From Sulfuritalea sp. (lineage in GTDB: Bacteria > Pseudomonadota > Gammaproteobacteria > Burkholderiales > Rhodocyclaceae), in the NCBI RefSeq assembly GCF_017302275.1, contig NZ_JAFLDR010000002.1, positions 62,001 through 126,000 of the forward strand: DNA of 64,000 bases, read 5' to 3'. Of the stretch, positions 36,057 to 44,830 are shown piece by piece (within the stretch, counting starts at the first letter, position 1; every line of letters starts with the position of its first letter). The position numbers and the translations under genes are program-made. The notes below the pieces were generated by a model. The model saw only the letters and a list, made by a program, of their open reading frames with translations, had not been told where the DNA came from and ran no database searches.

Positions 36057-36788
36057 CTACCAGGTGGTGACGTCGTCGAGCGTCGGTTCGTCCATGGCCG
36101 GCCTGGGCAACTGGCGATCGACCTTGAGCGGATTGTCGGCGCGTTCGAGTTCGTCCTCGTGGATCTTGATGCGCGTCTTGCGCCGCGGCAGGTAATGGTT
36201 CGCCGGGTGCGTGCCCCACTCCGGCATCAGCGCATAGCCGCCCGCCTCGCGAATCGCCACGGACACCGCGGACTCGGGGTCATGGACGTCGCCGAACAGG
36301 CGCGCAGAGGTCGGGCAGGCCTTGACGCAGGATGGCTTGCGGTCTTCCGGCGCCATGGTCATGTCGTAGATGCGGTCGACGCACAGGGTGCACTTCTTCA
36401 TCACCTGCTGCTGCTCGTCGAGCTCGCGCGCGCCGTAGGGACAGGCCCAGGAGCAGTATTTGCAGCCGATGCACTTGTCGTAATCGACGAGGACGATGCC
36501 GTCTTCCTTGCGCTTGTACGACGCTCCGGTCGGGCACACCGGCACACAGGGCGGGTCTTCGCAATGCAGGCAGGACTTTGGGAAATGCACGGTCTCGGTA
36601 TTGGGGAACTCGCCCACCTCGAAGGTCTGCACGCGATTGAAGAAGGTGCCTGTCGGGTCGGCGCCATAGGGATTCTGGTCGCCCATCGGCCCCGCGCTAC
36701 CGGACGTGTTCCACTCCTTGCAGGAGGTCACGCAGGCCTGACAGCCGACGCAGACGTTGAGGTCGATTACCAACGCAAGCTGGGTCAT
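36057..36788 (-). CDS. soeB: SoeB, iron-sulfur subunit of sulfite dehydrogenase
   Basis: 243 residues with four [4Fe-4S] motifs of the DmsB/PsrB type: CVGCQACVTSC at the start, CLHCEDPPCVPVCPTGA, CIGCKYCSWACPYGA and CTLCVDRI...CVKACPTSA. No signal peptide, so it is cytoplasmic. It relays electrons from SoeA to SoeC. It starts 28 bases after the soeA stop. Confidence 0.93.
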   Translation of the reverse strand: MTQLALVIDLNVCVGCQACVTSCKEWNTSGSAGPMGDQNPYGADPTGTFFNRVQTFEVGEFPNTETVHFPKSCLHCEDPPCVPVCPTGASYKRKEDGIVLVDYDKCIGCKYCSWACPYGARELDEQQQVMKKCTLCVDRIYDMTMAPEDRKPSCVKACPTSARLFGDVHDPESAVSVAIREAGGYALMPEWGTHPANHYLPRRKTRIKIHEDELERADNPLKVDRQLPRPAMDEPTLDDVTTW

Positions 36789-36816
36789 CGCGAGCACTCC
36801 TGGCTGGCAAGCGGAG

Positions 36817-39690
36817 TCATTTCACCTTGATCCCGAGGTAAGCCAGGATGCTGCTGCGCGTCTTCATGCCCGGATAGGGCTTCATGGGCTCGAACTGGGG
36901 CGATGTCACCGCCGTCTCGCCAGCGCCGACTTTATGAATTTTCACCCGCACGTCGTACCACGCGGCTTGCCCGGTGATCGGATCGGAATTGGAAACGCGC
37001 CCCGCGCCGTCTGGCAGTTCTTCCGAAATCAGGTGGTTGAGCAGGAAGCCCTTCTGCGACTCGTTGGCGTCCGACGTCAGGTTCCATGCCCCGGCCGCCT
37101 TGCCGATGGCATTCCAGGTCCACACCGTTCCCGGTTCCACCGCCTCGGAATGGCGCGCCATGCACTTGACCTTGCCCCATTGCGATTCGACCCAGATCCA
37201 GTCGCCGTCTTCGATGCCCTGCTTGCGCGCGGTCCGGGCATTGACGTAAAGGTAGTTGTGGGTGTGGATCTGGCGCAGCCAGGCGTTCTGCGAATCCCAG
37301 GAGTGGTACATCGCCATTGGCCGCTGCGTCACCGCGGCCAGCGGATACTGGTGCTTGTCGGTGACCTGCGCCTCGAGCGGATCGTAGTAGAAGGGCAGCG
37401 GATCAAAGTAGGTCTCGACGCGCTTCCTTAGGTGCTCCGGCGGCTTGCGCGAGAAGCCCTTGCCCTGGGCTGCGGCACGGAAGCGCTGCAGCACCTCGGA
37501 ATACAGGTGGATCAGGATCGGCTCGCCATAGCGCGTGATGCGGTTGCGCTGCGACCACTCGAGGTAGCCCTTGTTCCAGTTGCGCATGTACTGGTAGGAC
37601 TTGGGCAGCTCGTAGTGGAAGACACAATTGTTCTTCTTGTACATCTCCCACTGGTTCGGATTCGGCTCGCCGCGCAGCGATTTCTCGCCGCCCTTGCCGC
37701 GCCAGCCGGCGAGGAAACCGATGCCCGAACCCGGCTCGCTTTCCCAGTTGACGATGAAGTCGGGGTAATCGCGGAACTTGCGTTCGCCCTCTTTCGTCAC
37801 GAAGGCCGGCAGCTTGAGGCGCGTACCGAGTTCAATCAGCACTTCCTGGAAGGGCTTGCAGTCACCCGAGACAGGGACCACCGGAACGCGCACCGAATCC
37901 ACCGGGCCGTCGAACTCGGAGATCGGCCGGTCGAGCATGGACATCACGTCGTGGCGTTCGAGATAGGTGGTATCCGGCAGGATCAGATCGGCGAAGGCCG
38001 TCATCTCCGAATGGAAGGCATCGCAGACGACAAGGAAGGGAATCTTGTACTCGCCGTCCTCGGTCTTGTCGTTCAGCATCTTCCTTACCTCGACCGCGTT
38101 CATGGTCGAGTTCCAGGCCATGTTGGCCATGAAGATCAGCAAGGTATCGATACAATAGGGGTCGCCACGCCAGGCGTTGGTGATGGCGTTGTGCATCAGG
38201 CCATGCACCGACAGCGGATACTCCCAGGAGAAGGCCTTGTCGATGCGCACCGGGCTGCCGTCCGGGTTGACGAACAGGTCGTCGGGGTCCGAAGGCCAGC
38301 CCAGCGCCATGCCGTCGAGCGGACGGTTGGGCTGCACCGCGCGGGGGTCGTTGGGCGTGCGCGCGCAGGGCGGGATCGGCCGCGGAAAGGGCGCCTTGTG
38401 GCGGAAGCCGCCCGGACGGTCGATGGTGCCCAGCAGCGACATCAGGATCGCCATCGCGCGTATGGTCTGGAAACCGTTGCTGTGCGCAGCGAGGCCGCGC
38501 ATGGCGTGGAAGGCCACCGGATTGCCGGTCACGGTGTCGTGTTCATTGCCCCAGGAGTCGGTCCAGGCGATCGGCAGTTCGATCTTCTGGTCGCGTGCCG
38601 TGACGCCCATCTCGTGGGCCAGGCGACGAATCACCTCGGCCGGGATGCCGGTGATCTGGCTCGCCCAATCGGGCGTGTAGTCCTTGACGCGCTCGTGCAG
38701 CAACTGGAAGGCGGGCTTCACCGGCGTGCCATCGGGCAGCTTGAACTCGCCGAGCAGGTAGGGGTCGGCGCCGGGCTTGTGCGTCACCACCGCACGGTTG
38801 GTCGTGCGGTCCCACCACAGCTTGTCCTGCGGCTCGTAGCAGGCCTCTTCGGTCGGCACCTCGGTACGGACGAAGAAGCCGAACTCGTCGTTGGCCTCGT
38901 CGACGTTGATCAGTTGCCCGGCGTTGCTGTACTGGACCAGGAACTCGCGGTCGTACAGGCCGGTGGCGATGATCTCGTGGATGATCGCGAGCAGCAGCGC
39001 GCCGTCGGTGCCGGGACGGATCGGCACCCATTCGTCGGCGATCGCCGAATAGCCGGTACGCACCGGGTTGATCGAAATGAAGCGGCCGCCGTCGCGCTTG
39101 AACTTCGACAGCGCGATCTTGAGCGGATTCGAATGATGATCCTCGGCGGTGCCGATCATCACGAACAGCTTGGCGCGATCGAGGTCCGGCCCGCCGAATT
39201 CCCAGAACGAGCCGCCGATGGTGTAGATCATGCCGGCGGCCATGTTGACCGAGCAGAAGCCGCCGTGAGCGGCGTAGTTGGGGGTACCGAACTGGCGCGC
39301 GAACATGCCGGTCAGGGCCTGCATCTGGTCGCGCCCGGTGAATAGTGCAAACTTCTTCGGGTCGGTGGCGCGGATCTTCCCCAGGCGCTCGGCCAGCGTA
39401 CTGAGCGCCTCCTCCCACTCGATCTCCTCGAACTCGCCGGTGCCTCTCTCTGCGCCGACTCTGCGTTTTAGCGGCTTCAGCAGCCGCGCCGGCGAATACT
39501 GCTTCATGATGCCCGACGAGCCCTTGGCGCAGATCACGCCCTTGTTCAGCGGGTGGTCGGGATTGCCGTCGATGTAGCGCACCATGCCGTCACGCAGATG
39601 CACGCGTATGCCGCAGCGGCAGGCGCACATGTAGCACGTGGTGGTCTTGACTTCCTGAACCGGCGACGAGGAAATTTGGGCTGTAGGCAT
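36817..39690 (-). CDS. soeA: SoeA, molybdenum catalytic subunit of cytoplasmic sulfite dehydrogenase
   Basis: 957 residues, molybdopterin oxidoreductase (DMSO reductase family). The N-terminal [4Fe-4S] site is formed by Cys19, Cys22, Cys26 and Cys54 (TTTCYMCACRCG and GVICAKG). Cys146 in GGFCSVNMAAG is at the usual molybdenum-ligand position. No Tat signal is present, which fits the cytoplasmic SoeABC type rather than periplasmic polysulfide or thiosulfate reductases. SoeABC oxidises sulfite to sulfate directly. The gene order soeA-soeB-soeC and the presence of sat-aprBA and qmo genes nearby support the assignment over PsrA/PhsA. Confidence 0.9.
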   Translation of the reverse strand: MPTAQISSSPVQEVKTTTCYMCACRCGIRVHLRDGMVRYIDGNPDHPLNKGVICAKGSSGIMKQYSPARLLKPLKRRVGAERGTGEFEEIEWEEALSTLAERLGKIRATDPKKFALFTGRDQMQALTGMFARQFGTPNYAAHGGFCSVNMAAGMIYTIGGSFWEFGGPDLDRAKLFVMIGTAEDHHSNPLKIALSKFKRDGGRFISINPVRTGYSAIADEWVPIRPGTDGALLLAIIHEIIATGLYDREFLVQYSNAGQLINVDEANDEFGFFVRTEVPTEEACYEPQDKLWWDRTTNRAVVTHKPGADPYLLGEFKLPDGTPVKPAFQLLHERVKDYTPDWASQITGIPAEVIRRLAHEMGVTARDQKIELPIAWTDSWGNEHDTVTGNPVAFHAMRGLAAHSNGFQTIRAMAILMSLLGTIDRPGGFRHKAPFPRPIPPCARTPNDPRAVQPNRPLDGMALGWPSDPDDLFVNPDGSPVRIDKAFSWEYPLSVHGLMHNAITNAWRGDPYCIDTLLIFMANMAWNSTMNAVEVRKMLNDKTEDGEYKIPFLVVCDAFHSEMTAFADLILPDTTYLERHDVMSMLDRPISEFDGPVDSVRVPVVPVSGDCKPFQEVLIELGTRLKLPAFVTKEGERKFRDYPDFIVNWESEPGSGIGFLAGWRGKGGEKSLRGEPNPNQWEMYKKNNCVFHYELPKSYQYMRNWNKGYLEWSQRNRITRYGEPILIHLYSEVLQRFRAAAQGKGFSRKPPEHLRKRVETYFDPLPFYYDPLEAQVTDKHQYPLAAVTQRPMAMYHSWDSQNAWLRQIHTHNYLYVNARTARKQGIEDGDWIWVESQWGKVKCMARHSEAVEPGTVWTWNAIGKAAGAWNLTSDANESQKGFLLNHLISEELPDGAGRVSNSDPITGQAAWYDVRVKIHKVGAGETAVTSPQFEPMKPYPGMKTRSSILAYLGIKVK
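36910..36933 (-). repeat. 24-bp dispersed repeat, copy inside soeA
   Basis: Matches the consensus exactly on the coding strand (AAAGTCGGCGCTGGCG, AG, ACGGCG). Read as KVGAGETA about 30 residues before the SoeA C-terminus. Confidence 0.75.
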
Positions 39691-39768
39691 CGGGGGTCCG
39701 ACATGCTACGCCGGAACATTAGAGATTTACTATATTGTGACGACAAGGACCGCTGCGCCACAAGGGAG

Positions 39769-39788
39769 TTATTTCTATTTTTCGATAA
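39769..39788. promoter_or_regulatory. Candidate regulator site upstream of soeA
   Basis: TTATTTCTATTT, two bases, CGATAA lies 79-98 bases upstream of soeA and also 96-115 bases before the divergent unknown gene. It is identical at all 18 fixed positions to the site before sat. TTAT and ATAA at its ends are inverted, as in LysR-type sites. The rest of the 193-base intergenic gap (39691-39883) shows no other feature. Confidence 0.55.
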
Positions 39789-39883
39789 GCAACAATGATT
39801 GCCTGCGCAACAAACCGCGCTGTAGAGTAAGCGGCCCCAAGCCGATATTGCGCTCCGCGCAGCGCACAGGAGAGCCGAACACA

Positions 39884-40297
39884 ATGAGCCTTCCCGATTT
39901 CACCGACAACGAATATCAACTGGTCAACCAGATCCTGCTCGAGCGCTACAACCGCATCGTACCGCTGCAGGCCGTCGAGGTTGAACTGCTGCTCAAACCG
40001 GAAGACAAGATGCCCACACCTTGCCCGGCGCTTTACTGGAGCGAGCTTGGCGCCGAATTCGTCGTCGCCAAGATGGGCGACCAGCGCTTCCGCTGCCAGT
40101 TCTTCTATTCCCCGAGCGAAATCTTCGGCACCGGGCGCGACGTCTACGACAATCTCGGCGACTGTGTTACCACCCTGCTCAAGCTCCAGGCAGACCACCA
40201 CGGCACGCGTGCCGCCGCCCTGCCCGAAGGACTGACCAAGGAAAGCCCGGCCGGCGGCGAGGACGACGGGAACTACCTGCCGCCGATCGTGATATGA
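39884..40297 (+). CDS. Unknown soluble protein beside soe and qmo genes
   Basis: 137 residues, no signal peptide or membrane segment. I do not recognise the family. The N-terminus is helical (DFTDNEYQLVNQILLERY). Three cysteines (47, 71, 94) are spread through the central part, and the C-terminal ~25 residues are acidic and probably disordered. It is translationally coupled (ATGA) to a 62-residue protein and faces away from soeA. A role in assembling or regulating the neighbouring sulfite-oxidising enzymes is conceivable from position alone. Confidence 0.7.
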   Translation: MSLPDFTDNEYQLVNQILLERYNRIVPLQAVEVELLLKPEDKMPTPCPALYWSELGAEFVVAKMGDQRFRCQFFYSPSEIFGTGRDVYDNLGDCVTTLLKLQADHHGTRAAALPEGLTKESPAGGEDDGNYLPPIVI

Positions 40298-40482
40298 CAC
40301 TGGAAAGAGCCCGCCAATTGCTTGCCACCCAGGTCAGCTTCGGCGGCGGCTACAACCGCAATGGCGCGCGCCTGATTCTCGCCGACGTGATCCGCGAGCA
40401 CGGCCAGGCCGCCGCCGACCAGTTGATCCGCGAGATGCGCCTCGACGAACTCTTCGGCTTCGCCATCGGGCAAGCTCCGTGA
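40294..40482 (+). CDS. Unknown small protein, 62 residues
   Basis: Starts inside the stop of the preceding gene (ATGA) and ends overlapping the GTG start of the next. The sequence has a Gly-rich turn (FGGGYNRNGAR) followed by two amphipathic helices (ILADVIREHGQAAADQLIREMRLDELFGF). No family recognised. The overlaps at both ends and the plausible composition argue that it is translated. Confidence 0.6.
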   Translation: MTLERARQLLATQVSFGGGYNRNGARLILADVIREHGQAAADQLIREMRLDELFGFAIGQAP

Positions 40483-41006
40483 GGATCTGCATCCTTTCCG
40501 ACAGCCACGACCGCGGCCCGATGATGGCGGCGGCCATCACCGTCGCGATCGCCGAGGGCGCTGAAGCGGTGATCCACTGCGGCGACATCATTGGCGGCAA
40601 TACCTTGCGCGCCTCGCTCAAACTCGGAATTCCGATTCATGCCATTCATGGCAACAATCTCGGCGACCCGGTATCCATCGCCCGCATTGCGCACAATTCG
40701 GACGAGCAACTGCATTACCACGGACAGGATGCCATGCTCAAGCTGGGCGGCAGACGTGTCTTCATCACCCACTATCCGCACATCGGCCACGGCATGGCCT
40801 GCACTGGCGACTACGATCTGGTCTGTTGCGGCCACAGCCACGAAACCGAGATTCGCCAACAGCCCAACATCAAGGGCAGCGCGACCTGGCTGGTCAATCC
40901 GGGCACCGTCGCGGGACTTGGCGCCCCCACCGCGACCTGGGTGCTCGGCGACCTCGATACACTGAGCTTCGAGATTCGCGAACTGCCTCGCGCAAGCGCC
41001 ACCTGA
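40479..41006 (+). CDS. YfcE-like metallophosphoesterase
   Basis: 175 residues from a GTG start overlapping the previous gene. Calcineurin-like motifs in order: SDSHD (7-11), CGDI (34-37), GNN (58-60), THYPHIGHG (97-105) and GHSHE (118-122), which together bind two metals. The MJ0936/YfcE group hydrolyses phosphodiesters; the natural substrate here is unknown. It is the last gene of the three-gene set before qmoA. Confidence 0.88.
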   Translation: MRICILSDSHDRGPMMAAAITVAIAEGAEAVIHCGDIIGGNTLRASLKLGIPIHAIHGNNLGDPVSIARIAHNSDEQLHYHGQDAMLKLGGRRVFITHYPHIGHGMACTGDYDLVCCGHSHETEIRQQPNIKGSATWLVNPGTVAGLGAPTATWVLGDLDTLSFEIRELPRASAT

Positions 41007-41144
41007 GGGCAATCTATCGGGTCGGGCCAGCACGATTGCTGCGGTGCATTCAGCTTTTCTATTGGAACATTGGAAACTTGCACGGGGCCCGCTGACCGCA
41101 AACGCTAGAATTCCCGGCGCACAAAAACAACTTGGGAGCTCGAT

Positions 41145-42431
41145 GTGACGGCTTCAATTGCAACCAACCAGGCAATCCTGGTCGTAGGCGGCGGCATCAG
41201 CGGCATGACAGCGGCGCTCGAAGCCGCGGAGTGCGGCAAGCAGGTGATCCTGGTCGAAAAGACACCTGTCCTCGGCGGCCGCACGGCTCGGCTCTACCGC
41301 TACTTTCCGAAGATGTGCCATCCCACCTGCGGGCTGGAAATCAACCTGCGGCGCATCAAGCAGAACCGCAACATCCGGCTGATGACCATGACCGAAGTGA
41401 CTGCTGTCGCCGGCAGCCGCGGCAACTACAGCGTGACGCTGAAAGTTTCGCCGCGCTTCGTCAATGAAAACTGCACCGCCTGCGGCAAGTGCGGCGAGGC
41501 CGTCACCACCGAGGTGTCCAATCCCTGGAACTACGGCCTGGACAAGATGAAGGCGGCCTACCTGCCGCACAACATGGCCCATCCGCAGCGCTTCGTGATC
41601 GATCCATCCATCGTCGGCACGCCCGAGGGCGAAAAGGCCAAGGCGGCCTGCCCGGTCGGCGCCGTCGATCTCGACATGAAGGAAGAGTCGGTGACGCTGC
41701 AGGTCGGCGCCGTGATCTACGCCACCGGCTGGCGTCCCTATGACGCGGCGAAGATCCAGCCCTATGGCTACGGCCGCTACAGGAACGTGATCACCAGCCT
41801 CGAATTCGAGCGCCTGGCCGACCCGCAGGGCCCGACGGGCGGCAAGATCCTGCGTCCGGGCGACGGCAAGGAGGCGAAGAACGTCGCCTTCATCCAGTGC
41901 GCCGGCTCGCGCGACGAGAACCACCTGCGCCACTGCTCTCGCATCTGCTGCATGGCCTCGCTCAAGCAGACGCAGTACGTGCGCGAAGCCTTTGGCGACG
42001 CCGGCAAGTCCACCGTGTATTACATCGACATCCGCGCCATCGATCGCTTCGAGGATTTCTACCAGATGGTGCAGAAGGATGCGACCGTCAGCTTCGTCAA
42101 GAGCAAGGTGGCGAAGATCGTCGAGAACGCCGAGAACGGTAATCCGGTGCTGCACGGCGTCGATACCGAGGGCTACCACCGTTATGCCGTCGAGCACGAC
42201 CTCGTCGTGCTGGCGGTCGGCATGGAACCGGAGATCACCGGCGTCAAGTTGCCCGACGACGTGATCCTCGATTCCTCGAACTTCATAGAGGGCAGCAAGG
42301 ACGGCGGCATGTTCGGCGCCGGCGCGGCTTCCAGCCCGCTCGACGTCAATCGCGCGGTGCAGAGCGCCACGGCCGCCAGCCTGCACGCAATCCAGGTCAT
42401 TCGTAAAACCGCTTCGACGGAGGCTGCGTGA
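41145..42431 (+). CDS. qmoA: QmoA, HdrA-like flavoprotein of the quinone-interacting complex
   Basis: 428 residues from GTG 41145; the ATG two bases earlier is followed directly by TGA in its own frame. FAD binding is shown by VVGGGISGMTAALEAAE (14-30). A split iron-sulfur motif is visible: Cys110-x2-Cys113-x2-Cys116 and, some 50 residues on, Cys169-Pro. Two further cysteine groups (KMCHPTCG; QCAGSRDENHLRHCSRICC) are those of the HdrA/QmoA family. In sulfur oxidisers the complex takes electrons released when AprAB oxidises sulfite to APS. qmoB follows after a palindromic spacer. Confidence 0.92.
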   Translation: MTASIATNQAILVVGGGISGMTAALEAAECGKQVILVEKTPVLGGRTARLYRYFPKMCHPTCGLEINLRRIKQNRNIRLMTMTEVTAVAGSRGNYSVTLKVSPRFVNENCTACGKCGEAVTTEVSNPWNYGLDKMKAAYLPHNMAHPQRFVIDPSIVGTPEGEKAKAACPVGAVDLDMKEESVTLQVGAVIYATGWRPYDAAKIQPYGYGRYRNVITSLEFERLADPQGPTGGKILRPGDGKEAKNVAFIQCAGSRDENHLRHCSRICCMASLKQTQYVREAFGDAGKSTVYYIDIRAIDRFEDFYQMVQKDATVSFVKSKVAKIVENAENGNPVLHGVDTEGYHRYAVEHDLVVLAVGMEPEITGVKLPDDVILDSSNFIEGSKDGGMFGAGAASSPLDVNRAVQSATAASLHAIQVIRKTASTEAA

Positions 42432-42449
42432 TGACAGCCTTCCCCCTGC

Positions 42450-42470
42450 CCCCCTTCCCGCGGAAGGGGG
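42450..42470. repeat. GC-rich palindrome between qmoA and qmoB
   Basis: CCCCCTTCC pairs perfectly with GGAAGGGGG around CGC, 18 bases after the qmoA stop. It resembles the palindrome between mlaE and mlaF. It might reduce read-through or stabilise the upstream mRNA; no T-run follows. Confidence 0.6.
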
Positions 42471-42546
42471 TAACCACGGTTCGCGGGCTGCGCCCGCTCC
42501 ATTTCATTGACTCGCTGCCTCCTTGGGGCGGCCCGGCGGAGGCAGC

Positions 42547-44808
42547 ATGAACGCACCCACCACACCCGTGACACCCAAGTACGCCGCCTATATCTGCTCC
42601 GGCTGCGGCATCGGCGATGCCATGAAGGTCGGGCAGCTCGAGAACATCGCCAAGAAGGAAGGCAAGATGGCGCTGGTCAAGAGCCATCCCTTCCTGTGCA
42701 ATGCCGAAGGCGTGCAGACTATCCGCGACGACATCGCCAACGAACAGGTGACCCACGTCTGCATCGCGGCCTGTTCGCGCCGCGCCAAGACCGAGGCCTT
42801 CCAGTTCGACGGTGTCGCCATGTCCCGCGCCAACCTGCGCGAAGGCGTGCTGTGGGTCGTCGCCGCCGGCAAGGAGCACGACGAGGTGCGCCAGGAAATG
42901 GCGGCCGACTACGTGCGCATGGGCTGCGCCGAAATCAAGAAGATGAAGCAGCCGGCCGGCAATGCCAAGGAAAGCTCCTCGAAGCGCATCCTCGTCGTCG
43001 GTGGCGGCATGAGCGGCATGACTGCGGCGCTGGAAATCGCCGAAGCCGGCTACGAGGCCGTGATCGTCGAAAAGACCGGCGCTCTGGGCGGCATGGCCGC
43101 CAAACTGTGGAAGCGCCAGCCGTTCAAGATGCCCTACTCGGCCGCGCAGGAAGTCGGCGTTGGCGAGACGGCGGCGAAGATTGCCGGAAACCCGCTGATC
43201 AAGGTCCATCTGAATTCGACGATTGCCGAGACCTCCGGCGCACCGGGCCGCTTCACGATCAAGGTCGCGCAAGAGTCAGGCGCTGTCACCGAAGAAACCG
43301 CTGGTGCCATCGTCCAGGCCACCGGCTTCACCACCTACGACATGGCCAAGCTGCCGGAACTCGGCGGCGGCCAGCCCAACGTGGTGGACCAGGGCGGACT
43401 CGAAGCCCTGGCGCAGGCTGCCAACGGCGGCGCGATCAAGCGCGCCGACGGCAAGGACATCAAGTCGGTGGTCTTCGTCCAGTGCGCCGGCCAGCGCGAC
43501 ACGACCGGCCAGCACCTGTCCTATTGCTCCGGTCACTGCTGCGGCACCAGCATCAAGCAGGCGACCTATTTCAAGGACCAGAACCCCGACATCGACACCG
43601 TGGTCATGTACCAGGACTTGCGCGTGCCGGGCATGGGCGAAGATTTCTACCGCGGCGCACAGGAGCGCGGCGTGATCTTTACCAAGGGCAAGGCGAGCAA
43701 GGTCACCGGCGGCGACAGTTGCGCCGTGACCTTCAAGGACCTGATCCTCGACGAAGAGAACACCATCGCCGCCGATCTGGTGGTGCTGGCCACCGGCCAG
43801 GTGCCGAACGCCGGCGTCGATCTCGAAGCCTGGAACCCGGTAGTCACCGCCGCCGAGGGCGGCGACGAAGCGGCCAAGGCCCAACGCATCGTGATGCATG
43901 ACAGTTCGGTGCTCAAGCTGAACTACCGCCAGGGTCCGGACGTGCCGCAGTTCAAGCACGGCTTCGCCGACTCGCATTTCATCTGCTTCCCCTACGAGAC
44001 GCGCCGCACCGGCATCTATGCCGCCGGCCCGGTGCGCCGACCGATGGACATGCTGCAGGCCACCGACGACGCCACCGGCGCCGCGATGAAGGCCATCCAG
44101 GCGGTCGAGAATGCCGCCATAGGCCGCGCCGCGCATCCGCGCTCGGGTGACCTGTCCTTCCCCACCGCGCGCCTCGAAGGCTGCACCCAGTGCAAGCGCT
44201 GCACGGTCGAATGCCCCTTCGGCGCCATCGACGAGGACGAGAAGCGCTTCCCCAAGTTCAACGAGGAACGCTGCCGCCGCTGCGGCACCTGCATGGGCGC
44301 CTGCCCGGTGCGCGTGATCTCCTTCGAGAACTACTCGGTCGACACCGTCGGCAGCCAGGTCAAGGCGGTCGAGATCCCCGAGGAGGACGAGGAGAAGCCG
44401 CGCATCCTGGTGCTGGCCTGCGAGAACGACGCCTACCCGGCGCTCGACATGGCGGGCATGGCGCGCATGAACTACTCGGCCTGGGTGCGCGTCATCCCGG
44501 TGCGCTGCCTCGGCTCGGTGAACACCATCTGGATCACCGACGCGCTGAACTCCGGCTACGACGGCGTGATGATGATGGGCTGCAAGAAGGGCGACGAATA
44601 CCAGTGCCACTTCGTCAAGGGATCCGAACTCGCCCACTACCGCATGAGCAAGATCGGCGACACGCTGAAGCAGATGGGCCTTGAGCCCGAGCGCGTGGCC
44701 ACCCAGGAAGTGGCGATCACCGATAACGCCCGCGTGGTCAAGCTGATCAACGACTACGTCGCCGAACTCGACAAGCTCGGCCCCTCGCCCATGAAGGGCT
44801 TCGGCTGA
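42547..44808 (+). CDS. qmoB: QmoB, HdrA-like flavoprotein with ferredoxin and MvhD domains
   Basis: 753 residues from an ATG with GGAGG upstream. Domain order: an N-terminal HdrA-type segment (YICSGCGIGDAMKVGQLE), FAD-binding core (ILVVGGGMSGMTAALEIAEAG), a two-cluster ferredoxin (CTQCKRCTVECPFGA and CRRCGTCMGACPVRV), then a C-terminal MvhD/FlpD-like domain (ILVLACENDAYPALDMAG to MMMGCKKGDEYQCHFVKG). This is the QmoB architecture. It pairs with QmoA in electron transfer between AprAB and downstream carriers. Confidence 0.93.
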   Translation: MNAPTTPVTPKYAAYICSGCGIGDAMKVGQLENIAKKEGKMALVKSHPFLCNAEGVQTIRDDIANEQVTHVCIAACSRRAKTEAFQFDGVAMSRANLREGVLWVVAAGKEHDEVRQEMAADYVRMGCAEIKKMKQPAGNAKESSSKRILVVGGGMSGMTAALEIAEAGYEAVIVEKTGALGGMAAKLWKRQPFKMPYSAAQEVGVGETAAKIAGNPLIKVHLNSTIAETSGAPGRFTIKVAQESGAVTEETAGAIVQATGFTTYDMAKLPELGGGQPNVVDQGGLEALAQAANGGAIKRADGKDIKSVVFVQCAGQRDTTGQHLSYCSGHCCGTSIKQATYFKDQNPDIDTVVMYQDLRVPGMGEDFYRGAQERGVIFTKGKASKVTGGDSCAVTFKDLILDEENTIAADLVVLATGQVPNAGVDLEAWNPVVTAAEGGDEAAKAQRIVMHDSSVLKLNYRQGPDVPQFKHGFADSHFICFPYETRRTGIYAAGPVRRPMDMLQATDDATGAAMKAIQAVENAAIGRAAHPRSGDLSFPTARLEGCTQCKRCTVECPFGAIDEDEKRFPKFNEERCRRCGTCMGACPVRVISFENYSVDTVGSQVKAVEIPEEDEEKPRILVLACENDAYPALDMAGMARMNYSAWVRVIPVRCLGSVNTIWITDALNSGYDGVMMMGCKKGDEYQCHFVKGSELAHYRMSKIGDTLKQMGLEPERVATQEVAITDNARVVKLINDYVAELDKLGPSPMKGFG
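43150..43173 (+). repeat. 24-bp dispersed repeat, copy inside qmoB
   Basis: Forward copy with one central change (GAAGTCGGCGTTGGCG, AG, ACGGCG), read as EVGVGETA in the FAD domain. It may be a diverged copy or chance similarity in a conserved protein segment. Confidence 0.5.
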
Positions 44809-44830
44809 GCCGAAACTGGAGACGCGATCC

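Noticed and set aside
39430-39475. A further copy of the 24-bp repeat in the 5' part of soeA (around AGAGTCGGCGCAGAG)
   Set aside because: Only the first half matches; it was not counted.
36817-39690. Alternative identity as polysulfide or thiosulfate reductase catalytic subunit (PsrA/PhsA)
   Set aside because: No Tat signal is present and the context is sulfite oxidation (apr, sat, qmo), favouring cytoplasmic SoeA.
41143-41147. ATG two bases before the qmoA start
   Set aside because: It is followed at once by TGA in its own frame; the overlapping GTG opens the real coding frame.
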